From Coix lacryma-jobi var. lacryma-jobi (taxonomy: Eukaryota > Streptophyta > Magnoliopsida > Poales > Poaceae), in contig CM019825.1 of assembly GCA_009763385.1 (NCBI GenBank), positions 112,773,131-112,837,130 on the forward strand: 64,000 nt of DNA. The letters are read 5' to 3'. This document shows, piece after piece, positions 10,239 to 20,911 of the stretch (within the stretch, counting starts at the first letter, position 1; each line of letters begins with the position of its first letter). The notes under the pieces are model-generated. The model was given only the letters and a program-made list of their open reading frames with translations. It was not told where the DNA came from and did not search any database. The translations under genes and the position numbers were made by a program.

Positions 10239-12205
10239 TGAAGGACCGAGAAGCTACCCGAAAGTGACCAGAGGGGGGGTGAATGGGAGCTTCAAAATTT
10301 CCTTACGGAAACTAGATGCCACTGTCCCAAACTCAACCCCAAAAGCGAAACCTAGAGCTTGCTAATGTCCACGACCCTAGATGTAGGGTGGATGCTTCCT
10401 AGAAGCACAGCGGGACACTAGACAACCCTAGAAAGCCAACGCAAAAGACGGAACTCGAATCCGATCAAGAACGAACGAACCGCGAACGAAAACGCGCGAA
10501 ACTGGATCGACCGGACTCTGGCCTGCGTCCGGTCAGCAGGGACCGGACGCGTCCGGTCGCTCAAAACCTGATCTGGGAGCTCTCTGGAACTGACCGGACT
10601 CTGGCCAGGGGAGCGTCCGGTCGGTTCTCCTGCGTCCGATCACACAAAAGCAAAGCACGGGAACAGTAGCACCGGTGAGTCCGGTCACTCAACAATCAGA
10701 GCGTCCGGTCGAGCTGCAGGGAGACTCGCTGAGCATTCAACGACCGGACGCACTTGGTCAGCGTCCGGTCGGCCCGATGCCAGCGTCCGGTCAGAGCACA
10801 GCAGTCCCGTTTGTCAATCGATTTGTCTCAATCTCACCTAAAACAATTCCTCTAGGGATCAAACTTGGTGAGATAAGTCACAAGGAGTATAGTGAGCTAT
10901 CTCTAAGAGATCATGGCTCGAACCTATCTCCAAATCGGTGAATCAAAGAATTTCGGGGGAAGAGAGAAAACTTGACCCGAAACGAAAAATCGATCGATCT
11001 CCTAGACCGTGAGGTTAGAGGATGATTCCTTCGGTGGAAAGAAGTGCCTCACGATCTAGAACAACTTGGTTCAAACGGATTCGCAAAAGATGAACCGAGC
11101 ACAAAGATCAAGCGACGGGAAAACTCAAGGCACAAAGCAATCCGCGAAGAACATGATGAACATGAAATCAAAACGCGAATTGACACCAAGAGATGGGATC
11201 CAAGGTGAGGATACGGCCTCACTTCCTCGAATCAACAGTACACAGAGTGGAGTCTCTCTGCGGATCTCAACTAGCTAAAGCAGGGGATGGGAGAGCAGGA
11301 AACCCTAGCAAATGAAAGCACTAACTGAGATAGCTAAAACTGAGATAGGGAGGAGGGTGTCTGCCCTGGACTACTTATACTAACCTAGACTAAGTCTATT
11401 TCCTACTCTACCCCTCACTACTGTATTTACAGAGCGGACCAGCCTAACCCTAAGGCTATTCTAGTCCACCCGCTGGTGGTAGGTAGATCCGACGGCCACG
11501 CCCGCACGGTCTTCCGCGTCGCCTCCACGCAACCTTCAGATCGCCGCCACGTGCCGCCACCACTCTGCACCCCCGGTTTTGTGGCCCAAACCGGGAAACC
11601 AGCCTTTTCCATCAGCCCCCGGTTTTGAGGCCCAAACCGGGAAACCCGCCTCCAGCCCGAGTTTTGTGGCCCAAACTCGGAAACCCGCAGCGCCCGAGTT
11701 TTGAGGCCCAAACTCGGAAACCGGCCCACGCCCAGGTTTTGAGGCTCAACCTGGAAACCGTCACGCCCAGGTTTTGTGGCTCAACCTGGAAACCCAGCAC
11801 CCAGGTTTTGAGGCCCAAACCTGGAAACCGTCCACCGTTGGTTTTTCCCGGGCTCTACCAACAAACCGGCGTCGTAGAGGGGATGCACCGCCTGTGCACC
11901 CCTTCCACCGACATGATCGCACTTCTCCGCCTGTCGCTGTCGCAGGCTGCCAGCCACCACAGCTGCCAAGTCCACGTCCGCCCTTCACCGTCCGATACAT
12001 CGGCATGGCACGTCCGCCGCATGGCACGCCCATCCTTCATCGCGCCCGGTCCGTCGGCACGGCACGTCGCAACTTGACCTTCACCCGCCATCGATCACTG
12101 TCTCCGTGCTCGACACCTGCACAACACAAGCCAAAGAACATGCGTATCATCTCCGTTGACAATCACTCATCACACAGAGACTCGGCATACACCCATGTAT
12201 CCGCA
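10239..12205 (-). repeat. Sirevirus 5' LTR
   Basis: 1,967 nt, the promoter copy for this element. It matches the 3' LTR apart from six substitutions I could count and a 25-nt deletion near 11964. The related Sirevirus at 55759 retains this stretch, so the deletion arose here after insertion. The TATA box reads TATAAGTAG (11371-11380, minus) instead of TATAAATAG. Confidence 0.95.
11572..11824 (-). repeat. Array of seven covarying hairpins, 5' LTR copy
   Basis: Same seven-hairpin series as in the 3' LTR and of the same length (253 nt). I saw no differences between the two copies. It lies in U3 upstream of the TATA box of the active LTR. Confidence 0.9.
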
Positions 12206-12210
12206 AGATG
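12206..12210. repeat. Right target site duplication AGATG
   Basis: Exact partner of 562-566. It shows that the Sirevirus inserted as a unit into the flanking Athila/Tat-like leader. Confidence 0.95.
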
Positions 12211-12418
12211 TTATGATAGGGTGTAAGGATTCTACTGGTATTAGCTTGCGCTCATGGGGTAGTGATAGATAAGAGTGGAATTCAACAACATTCATAAGAA
12301 TGAACACAAAAATAATGAAAAGACTAGGACAAAAAAGGAAAAAGATAAAAGTATAATACAAGGTTAAACTAAGACTTAAGATGATCTACCATTCCCCGGC
12401 AACGGCACCAGAAATGCT
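12211..12418 (-). other. Leader and primer-binding site of a minus-strand Athila/Tat-like element
   Basis: Non-coding. On the minus strand TGGTGCCGTTGCCGGGGAA (12392-12410) is the primer-binding site type of Athila/Tat gypsy elements, eight bases inside the LTR end. The leader then runs left and continues beyond the inserted Sirevirus at 1-561. Confidence 0.75.
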
Positions 12419-13655
12419 TATTGGTATAAATTAATTCACACTCTACTTTATCCGCAAGCGCACAGAAAAAATCTACTCATGTAGAACTTCACCGGAGTAA
12501 CCTAGTTTTAATATCAAACCCAAAGGAATGGATAGTGTTAAGTCCTAAAGTCTAACCCCTGAGTAGCTAACAAGGACGAAGAATCTAGAAGTATAGAGGG
12601 GATCATTAAGGCTGTATAATTCTAATTTAAAAGTGATATGTTTATATTATTCTTAGTGGGGAAGTTGCCATAAAAGATCACAAACAGAGTATGAGTCTTT
12701 TATGCAAATGTATAATCCTACCGAGCCTACACACGGGTAAGTGGACTATAGATGAATCAACAAGGCTATAAGAGTCACCCTTGCGAACAACCACTACTAC
12801 CGGTGTTATAAGAGGCATTATGAGCTATCAAGTCTAAGCACCACGCTTACACTATCCAACTAGTCTAACTCTAGAGCAACTTAGAATTAAAGTACTCAAA
12901 AGAGAGTCATAAACCTTAAGAATAATAAGAACAATGGCTCAAACTTAAATATAGACGTTGATTACCGAAACAATCGCTGAAGCAAGTTGAAGATGAACTT
13001 GAATCCGCAGGTACAAGATGAAGAAGTTGATCCGACAGGCCGGAGCTCCTTCTTGATCTCTTCCTCTCTCTCTATTCTAGTTCTAGTATAAGACTAGGTT
13101 CTAAACCTAAACTAGAGGGGTAACTAATCTTCTACTTGAAAGCTGGCTCTTGAAGTTTCTTCTAGGGTTTCTGAATGAGACGTAGTCTTTTCTGAAGAGG
13201 GACTTGTTCTACCCTAGGGCCTGGGGGCCTAAATATATAGCACTGAGGGGTCAACCGTGGCCGTTAGATCAAACCGACTTCACGTAGGGCTGAGATGAGT
13301 CCTCTGGGTCAGTGGAGGAAGGTTCCAGAAGGAGGAGTGGGGGCTCGGGACCCAACCGACCAGTGGGCCCACCAGACCGGTCGGTCCCACCTGTCGGGGT
13401 CTCGGGGTGCCCGCCTCGTGGAGTCCTTTGGAGTCTTCTAGAGAATTCCTGACTTGGCGGTGGAGTAATCTACCGTCGATTTCCTTCTAGGAGAAGTAAT
13501 CAGTGTTGTTTTCCTGTTTAGTCCCTATAGAATCATAATTCACCAAAACTTGTGGAATATTGTCAATTAAAATCCTAAACCTTTATTGGTGATTGAATTC
13601 ATGCCCTTTTCATATTTATTTATCCTTTAATTTTGATAGATAACCAGTGTCAACA
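12419..13655 (-). repeat. 5' LTR of the minus-strand Athila/Tat-like element
   Basis: About 1.24 kb. In element sense it begins TGTTGACACTGG at 13655 and ends ...ACCAATA at 12419, where CAACA is expected. A TATATATTTAGG box lies near 13230. GC-rich palindromic sequence around GACCGGTCGGTC (about 13340-13385) lies upstream of it. The U5 phrases 'gtgtaagcgtggtgcttagact' and '...gcgcttgcgg' are shared with the LTR at 23062, so the two are related families. Confidence 0.7.
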
Positions 13656-14353
13656 ACGATTCATCGAGGTACAAGCGAAGTCGTACCGGCGATTCTAGTA
13701 TTCCTTTCGCTAAGTGTAGATGTACACTTGAGGAGGTAGCCGACAACTCCGGCACTTCTCTGACTTGCACTCACTCGCTCCCTCTTCTAAATAGCTACTA
13801 GAGCTAGAATGTAGCACTACTTCTTCTCTTGAATGAATCCTTCGCAAGGTGCAAATGGAACTATACTACTCTACAACTAATTGATTGAATGAATAAATAA
13901 TTGAATGAATTGTAGAAGCTCTTGGGGCCCTTCTTTTATAGTGGAGGTGCCTTGGAGGGGTGGAGATCCTCCTTTCTCCACATGGAAAGTGGAAACCGAC
14001 CTCCAAACCGCCTTCTAGGTACATTGAACGTGGACATCCTCGATAACCGACGTGAGGAAGGCAGTAACGAGCCACCGACCAAAGTTGGACCCGAGTGGTG
14101 CACCTGGTGGTGCGGCCGCACCAGGGGTGCGGGCGCACCCCTGGTGGCCCCTCTCATGCCCGGCTCGCTCTAGTGGGTCCCTGAAGTAGTGTGGGCCATG
14201 TCCATCGAGGTTGTTGGGTCTGGTTTGGAGTATTGATGGGCTTTGAGCTCTATTTCTCTTATTTGGGTGGGCCGAAAGTGCTAGGCCTTGATATGTTGAA
14301 TTTGGTATGCACTTTTGGCCCATCCCCAGTGTAGTTTTACCTGTGATTCCTGC
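13656..14353 (-). repeat. Fragment of another minus-strand gypsy LTR
   Basis: No coding sequence. On the minus strand there is a TATA box (CACTATAAAAG, about 13936) with GC-rich palindromes upstream (14109-14122 and 14123-14142). This is the same layout as the neighbouring Athila/Tat-like LTRs. It is cut at 13655 by one element and at 14354 by another, so its own ends are not visible. Confidence 0.5.
14109..14142. promoter_or_regulatory. Paired GC-rich palindromes in LTR U3
   Basis: GGTGCGGCCGCACC (14109-14122) is directly followed by AGGGGTGCGGGCGCACCCCT (14123-14142), about 170 nt upstream of a minus-strand TATA box. A regulatory role is inferred from position only. Confidence 0.55.
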
Positions 14354-17300
14354 TGTGACACCTTAGTGTCAAACACTGCATTAGGAACCATATTAGCTAC
14401 TAAATTTCCAGAAGCAATGCATTGCATCATTTCATGTGCATGGAAGTATTTTTGGCTTTTGTTTGTTTATTTGAATTTTGGTTTCAATAGGACTTGGTTG
14501 TTTAAATAGATTTCTACCTTGACCAATAATTTTATAAAATAGGTAATATTGAGTATAACACTTTATATGTTGACACCTTGAGCTAGTTCAGTATTGTTTA
14601 ATAGTTAAAAATATGGGAATAAAAATGATTTATGGCTCTAAAATTGGCTTTATTTATGTGTAGGCTAGAAAAGTGATTTTCAGAAAAAGTGTCTTATATG
14701 AAAGTTGTAGAGAAAATTATTTTGGGCAACTTTTATTTTTGGGTCAAAGTGTAGTTTTGAGTTTTTAAAACTGTTTTGAAATGGTCAAAGTTTGGAAAAA
14801 GATTTGAAAAAGAAAAAGGGTTTTCTTTTCTCCCGCGCTTCACTTCCGGCCCATCTGGCCTTTCCAGCCCACGCCAGCCCGCGCCACGCCCGCGCCTCGC
14901 TTGCTCACGCGCGTGACGCGCCGCGCCAGCGCTCGACCGCGCGGCCGCGCCGTACGCCGGCCGGATTGCCGCGTGGCGGCTTTCCCCTGCTCCGGATCTC
15001 GCTCGCCCGCTCGCCGCGCGATCTTCTCCGACCCGAACACGCAAGCGATCTCGCCCGACCACTCACCGCTCGCCCCGGCCGCCGCGCCCACGCCACCGCC
15101 TGCTGCTCTGCCGCACGCCGCCCGCCGCACGCCGACCGTGGCCCCCGCCACGACCACCGGTCGTCCCCCGGCCGAAGCAAAGCCCGACATCGCACTCCTC
15201 CCTTCACTGGCCATTCTGCTCACTCTCCCTCACTCCTGCTCTCCCTCTCTCTCGCACAAACACGCACGATAAACACCACGCTCGCCACCGCCAAAACACC
15301 ATCTGCGTTCCGGCCTCACCAGAGCCCCTCCATCCGATTCCTCTCGCCCGCAACCCTGCCGACGTGTCGAACACACGGTGCGCATGCCCACACCCCGAGC
15401 CGAGCCTCATCAACACCGGAACCCGAGGAGCCCCTCCACGGTTGCCATTGATGCCGCCCGGAGCTCGAGGCCGTTCCCCTCCAACCGAAGCTTCCCCACC
15501 TTCTCCTTTCTCTGGCGAGCTTCCTCACGCCAAGGCACGGTGAGAACACCTATCCGCCCACTCTCTACCGTTCCGTAGCCCCCGCACTGCCACGGTCGAG
15601 CGCCATGTGCGCCGCCATGGCCCTCGCACGTGGCCAAGCTCCTACGTAGCTTCACCGGCCGAACCAACCCTTCTAGTAGCCACCCTAGGGTTCAATCGAG
15701 CTTTCGCACCCGCCAATTTTGGCCGGCGACCATCGGAGACGGCATAGCCGAACACCACCGCCACCACCGTCCACCATTGCTCGTCGCCGGCGAGCTACGG
15801 TCATGCGCTGGCCAAACCAACACCACCACTCGATCCGCCTCGTCGAGGCGAACTCACCAAGCCCAACCTCACCGCCGGCGACCTCGCCAACGGCGAGTAA
15901 TCGTCAGTCAAACCTTTCCCCTGCTCGGCTTTCAACGACAGGTGGGCCCGTTGACCCTGCCGACCCCGCACGTCAGCCACTCTTGGTCCATGGGCCGAGT
16001 CTACGCAAGTTGGGCCGGGAGTTTTCAAATGTTTTTCTTTTTCCTTTTATTTTTCAAAAAAGCTTGTTTATTTTGTGTAGCATGTTTTAATGATGCAAAT
16101 GAGGTGCTTTTAGTTTTGTAAACTTGTTCATGAGTAGATCTAGCAGAGAAAAATGTAAAAGTATTTTTGGTGAAAATTTATCGTACTGTTCTTATTTATT
16201 TCAGTTTATGTGCTGTATGCTAAATAAATAGGTTTATATATTTTCTGGTTGAATTAATTCATGGCAAAAATTGTGTATGCTTCTTATCAAGTTATGTGTC
16301 TGTGAAAAATTTATGAGGGCCTATTTCTGTGGAAACTGTTTAGATTTAAATTCCTTTTCAGCTGTTTTCTTAAAATAATTGTTGAGAGAAATATGTGTGA
16401 AAATAAAATATGGGAAAATTTATACAGTCTTTGTGTGTCCTATTTAAGCTGAGAAAAATGTTAAGTATAGGTTGTTGTATGGAAAAATAAGAAGTTGTAA
16501 TACAAGTGTGCTTTTCTGTAATTTTCTTAGAAAATCCATGCAGAAAAAGATATGATGTTTCTGTTCATGGAACTTTCTTTATAAATAGGAAATATGGAGT
16601 AGAATCTGGGAAAATATAGAAATGAGGATTGCACCATTTTCTAGTAGCGTTGCAGTTCGAAGTGTTTCTTTTGAAATAAACTTGTTTATTTTGTGTAGAT
16701 TCATAGGTTCATGCTTTAGCAGTAAGTTTTCTGGAGTGAAGTGGTTATAGGTAGATGAAGTTAGGAAAAATACGAAATGTACTGTTTAACACTTTTTAAA
16801 AGAGAAGTTAGATCAAAGTACCTTTTTGGTAGTTTATTTCATCTTTTTATATCTGCTGTTTGGTAAATTATGTCTTGCTGAAATTTGTACAGTGGAGTCC
16901 AGTGGGTGTAGGTTACCTACTGTAATTTTTGTGGATTTTTCTGAATTCAGAAAATATACTTGCTGTTCAAATCTAGGTTTCTTTGAAATAATCAATAGAA
17001 ATTAGTTGAGTTAATGGTTTTATTTAATGCAGTCATTAAGTGCCTTTCTCAATGTCAAAAGTTATTCAACAAGTTGGTTTTGTTGGTTTGCAAGAAAAGT
17101 TTACTTTACATACCATCATATGTGCACCACGCATTATTTATTTATCCGCCACATTGCAAAAGGATCGACAGCCCCGGAGCCCGACCAAGAACCAGAAGTA
17201 AACCTCGAGCCGAAGATCCAGGAGGTGCCGCAGAGCGAGGAGGCCGACCCTGCTTCAGAAACTAACCTGCCCGAGTGCCCTTCCCACAAGGCATCGGTCT

Positions 17301-18815
17301 TCTCCCAAGGCAAGCCCCGAAGCATTCTAAGTCTCCCAGTATTTACAATTAATTCAATTGAGTATTTTATATTGTGATGCATTAGGTATAGGAGTTGTTT
17401 GAATCCTATTTGTTGCATTATCAATCCTTGATTACTGATTACACCTGCCTTGTTATCCAATTACTATTTTATATGTAGAATTGCTTAGTCCGCTAAAGTA
17501 AAAGTAGTAACTAAAGGATGTTCCCGTAATGCCCCTAGTGGGTATTTACCGGATCACGGTTGGTTATATTTGCTATCGTGGAAAAGAACCTGAGTAGTAA
17601 TGAAATACGGTCAACTAAAAGGCAAGGCACCAAGTTCGGAAACTTGGGGGCAGCTCGTCCGTTGGATCGTGTAGGTTTGTATCGATGTTGGACCTCGTTC
17701 ATTTTTGAAAGCGCCCTTTTACTTCGGGTGCCGGTGATGTATTCCCAACCCTGAAGCCGGTTAGACGCTCTTCGGGCCGGAATCAACCCGAGTCGTGCCC
17801 TCTAGTATGGAAATGCGATCTGCCTCGGAATGGCCATCGCTGGGTTCCAATTGGGCAGTCCGTGCTTGAACCGCGATGATTACCACCACGAACAGTATCG
17901 AGCGGTGACCCAATGCATGGACCCGATGGGGAAAGTGCGGGTTTGTATTAAAGGTTTCTCGTCAGCTGGTTTGTAATTCAATTCGAGTCGTCGTCTCCTC
18001 CGGTCAGTGGGAAACTATGTCGAGCTTCACCACGATACAACTCCATGTAATGGTTATGGTTCAACTAAAATGTGGATAAGTCAACTGGATATGGTTATAT
18101 TATTGATTGTTAGACTCGTGTATGAAATAGTTCAGGTGCAAACCTAGATTAAGAAGTAGGCCTAAAACCTGAATGCTCACTGGTATCATTAAATATTTGT
18201 TCTCTTAAATTGAGCTTTTCACAAATAAAGATCCCAGCTCCACCAAAAAGCCTTGCATACCCTTGGTGTCTTTTATTTTCAGTTGGACGGGTAAGTCTAG
18301 CTGAGTACATTCCTGTACTCAGGGTTTATCCTGTTTGTTGCAGATGGCCAGGTCTACTTCGGCTATTGTAAGCACTGCCTCTACCCCGTGGAGGGTGATG
18401 AGGAGTAGGCCCAGGGCAGGGTCATCTAGAAGCTTCTCCTTTGCTTTTGCTGGACTGAGACTGTTGGTGGCACATTATTTGAAAAAGGAGGAGTGAGTTA
18501 TCAAGGACAATGTTTTATTTGGACCACATATGTGGTGGTCATGTTTTAAACTTATTAAAAGCTTCCGCACTTTCAAACTCAGTATTGTAATAACTTTTAA
18601 GATTTCGCACTCTGATGATTTCGATTCCGTTTATCAACTGTTATATCCTTGCGAATGTGGTACTTGAACGATGCGATCCTGTATGTTGTACGATGTTTGA
18701 AATCCTTCGAGATTTTCGGACTACCGGAGTTATATGGGTTCAAGTATGAGTCGATGTCAGTCGAATTTGGCTAAGACGGTACTTGAGCTCTTATAATTTG
18801 GGAGGTTCCGCGGCA
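14354..18815 (+). repeat. 4.46 kb 5' LTR of the plus-strand gypsy element
   Basis: Starts TGTGACACCTTAGTGTC and ends GTTCCGCGGCA, followed after two bases by the primer-binding site. Contents: an inverted repeat AAAGTTGTAGA...GCAACTTTT (14701-14733), a GC-rich block (about 14830-15930), a long AT-rich block (about 16030-17000), a short acidic open frame ending in QGKPRSILSLPVF (about 17155-17360), then mixed sequence. Long frames in the GC-rich block look compositional. No host gene is seen. Confidence 0.88.
17155..17377 (+). other. Acidic mini-ORF inside the LTR (QGKPR motif)
   Basis: An open frame rich in Glu and Pro ends with SQGKPRSILSLPVF. The unrelated-looking LTRs of the minus chromovirus hold an acidic frame at the equivalent place ending in LQGKPRCILTLPCF. 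The nucleotide sequence just after the stop is also similar in the two families ('gcattaggtataggagttgt'). It may be a small peptide, an exon piece or simply conserved LTR sequence. Confidence 0.4.
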
Positions 18816-18817
18816 GC

Positions 18818-18829
18818 TGGTATCAGAGC
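18818..18829 (+). other. Primer-binding site TGGTATCAGAGC
   Basis: Exact match to the usual plant initiator-Met tRNA primer-binding site, two bases after the LTR end CA. It fixes the 3' boundary of the 4.46 kb LTR. Confidence 0.95.
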
Positions 18830-19552
18830 ATGGTTCAAGTTATTGCATCCGTAAGGAGCTATTTTCGAACTAAAATGGGTATTTTAAAACTATTTTCAAA
18901 ACTACATTGAAATTCTAAGTGTGCCCAGTCTTGTCCTTAAGCCCTTTACTAGGATTTAGGTGGTTTAACTGCTAACAGGGTTCAGGGAATTGCTGCATGC
19001 TGGATCTTTTATTTGTTGGTCCATTCTCGAGGGAAAAGAGAATGCGTCGATCACGAAAACATGCATAAAATGATTTAGTGAGTTATGAGAGCATGACCGT
19101 CCAAACGTCGGTCTAGGGTGAGAGTTGTTATACCAAGTATGTGCGAGCTCTACGCAAACATATACGAGGGTATCAAATGTTGGGTATGTTTCTAGATTGG
19201 TGCATGGCGTTTAGTATTGGTTTCTATGTATTTTCGTACGTACGAGCCAATACTCCATTATTTTATCATTGGGCTTTTGCTTGGGCTGAAATGAATCTTC
19301 TGTAGGTACACTAACTACGTCACCGAGTAGAACGAGTAGATAACGCATGAGAGATCGTTCTTGCCACCGACTAGAACGTTAGGACTTACGAGTCATTGTT
19401 AGTGAGTGAGAACGTAAGTACGATCATGCATCATGTTTATATTCTTGCACTTGCATTACCTCCCCTTAATTAAAAGTTGTTCCTTTTCCTTATAAAATTT
19501 GCCAACTTAAATAAATGTCTCACGAGAGTTCGAAACCCTTATGTTTCTACAG
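18830..19552 (+). other. Gypsy leader ending in an acceptor-like site
   Basis: About 720 nt of non-coding leader between the primer-binding site and ORF0. Its last bases read TTATGTTTCTACAG directly before ATG, a good 3' splice-site match, so ORF0 may be translated from a spliced RNA. Confidence 0.6.
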
Positions 19553-20587
19553 ATGGCCCGGACTAATTTGACAGCTCGCAAGGCCACCGGAGGCAGAGGA
19601 GTTCCGCGTCACCGCATGGCCACAAAGTTGACCAAGAACACGTTCTTGTCCTACTTTGGGTTGCCAACGATCCTTTGGAGGATTCTGCAGGCAGTGGGAT
19701 ATGAGGAAGGACAGGAGCCCCGGTATTCTTGGTAGAAGGATATCTATGGGCACGACTCGTTGGTCATCGTACAGATCAAGGTGAAGGCCTTGGCTAGCAA
19801 GCCCCACTGGTCATGATGGACAGAGATCACCAGAGGCAGTTGTGCCAAGGATGGAGCCAACAGGGCAGCGTATTTGGTGCTGAAGGACATCATTGCCCGC
19901 TTCCCCGCCGAACTTGCTAGTGCTATGGCAGGAGTGTTCCCTCATGGATCACCTTTTCCATTGCGCTGGAGGCAGACTTTGGAGTCGATTCTGACAGGAG
20001 GTGCAGAGGAGAGGTTCTACTGTGAGACGTCTGCGATGAGCGCCACCGGAGCCTTGGTGAGTGTATGTTAGAGTTTGGAGCGCAGCCTGGAGAGCGTGTC
20101 CTTTACTCTCACCTCCACCTACCAGAGCAAGAGGAAGCTGCAAGAGGAATTCGACGCTGAGGTCGCTCGACTGCAGGAGAGGTTGCACCAGGTCACTCTA
20201 GAGCGTGACGATGCACGTGCCATAGCAGGAGCTAAGACCACCACCAGGACCGTAGCTGAGCAGATGTACCTGACGACAGCCTTTCAGTGGGATGAAGCCC
20301 GCACAATGCTTGACCAGCTCAGAGAGGGTGCCCATCACCTGATGCAGCAGGTGCACGACCAGCAGGTTTACATCGATCACCTCCACGAGGCGATCCACCA
20401 GATGCACCATCAGGCACAGGAGGCTGCCACCCCAGAAGCTGACGAGGCCCCTGCAGATGAGGCCCTGGAGCCCTAGGACGGGATAGTGCTTGGTCCAGAG
20501 CCTTCTTCAAACGACAAGGACCGTGCCGACGAGCCGATGATGGACGCCGATAAGGAGGATACCGCATCCGCCACCGGAGATGCTTGA
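19553..20587 (+). pseudogene. ORF0 with histone H3-tail-like N-terminus, full-length but decayed
   Basis: A single frame of about 344 codons broken by four stops (TAG 19733, TGA 19814, TAG 20069, TAG 20474) and no frameshift. After Met the product starts ARTNLTARKATGG, then VPRHRMATK. Compare the histone H3 tail ARTKQTARKSTGG...APRKQLATK: the Arg-Lys at positions 8-9, Thr-Gly-Gly and the Pro-Arg...Ala-Thr-Lys block line up. A middle domain (residues about 30-170, YFGLPTILWRILQAVGYEEG...) is unknown to me. Then come a coiled coil (about 175-290, KLQEEFDAEVARLQERLHQ) and an acidic tail (about 300-344). The ORF lies between LTR and gag, where most plant gypsy elements have none. The four stops fit decay by C-to-T or G-to-A change. 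It could be a mimic of H3 or a captured fragment; the role is unknown. Confidence 0.8.
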
Positions 20588-20911
20588 GCGCTGGTTTCGT
20601 TAGGAGTCTCTTTCTTTTGGATAGCTTGAGCATGCTCGCTTTTGATGTAACCTAGACATGTGTTGGTTTTATGTTTTAAGTCATAAGATGGCATGTACGG
20701 CCTTTGGACAAAGTCCAGACTTCGATCTGGCACCTTTTTATGGAAATCCGTCGTTTGCATTTCTTATTTTCGAGCAATTATTTTGTGATGTTGTATGAAA
20801 ATGAGTATTTATACTTGGTCGTGTGCTAAATTTTCGAAATATGTACAGCACAGTATTTATTCATGATCAATGTGACATCACCAAATTGTTGCTCATTCAT
20901 GGGATGTGCAG
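20588..20911 (+). other. ORF0-gag intergenic segment with acceptor-like end
   Basis: 324 nt without coding potential. It ends CATGGGATGTGCAG immediately before the gag ATG at 20912, the same arrangement as before ORF0 and as in the minus chromovirus. Confidence 0.6.

Larger units (their letters stand above)
567..12205 (-). mobile_element. Complete Sirevirus-type Ty1/copia retrotransposon
   Basis: An 11.6 kb element on the minus strand with two near-identical LTRs (567-2558 and 10239-12205), primer-binding site, polypurine tract, AGATG target duplications and long uninterrupted gag and pol frames. The order protease, integrase, reverse transcriptase, RNase H is that of Ty1/copia. A large gag with two zinc knuckles, gag and pol in different frames, several polypurine-like tracts before the 3' LTR, and palindromic LTR motifs all match the Sirevirus lineage. 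By eye the LTRs differ by six substitutions and one 25-nt deletion, so insertion was recent. It appears autonomous and is the only intact element in the window. Confidence 0.93.

Noticed and set aside
14792..15451. 219-codon frame in the GC-rich part of the 4.46 kb LTR
   Set aside because: Ala/Arg/Pro/Ser-rich in all frames on both strands. No domain, and the length is explained by GC-rich composition.
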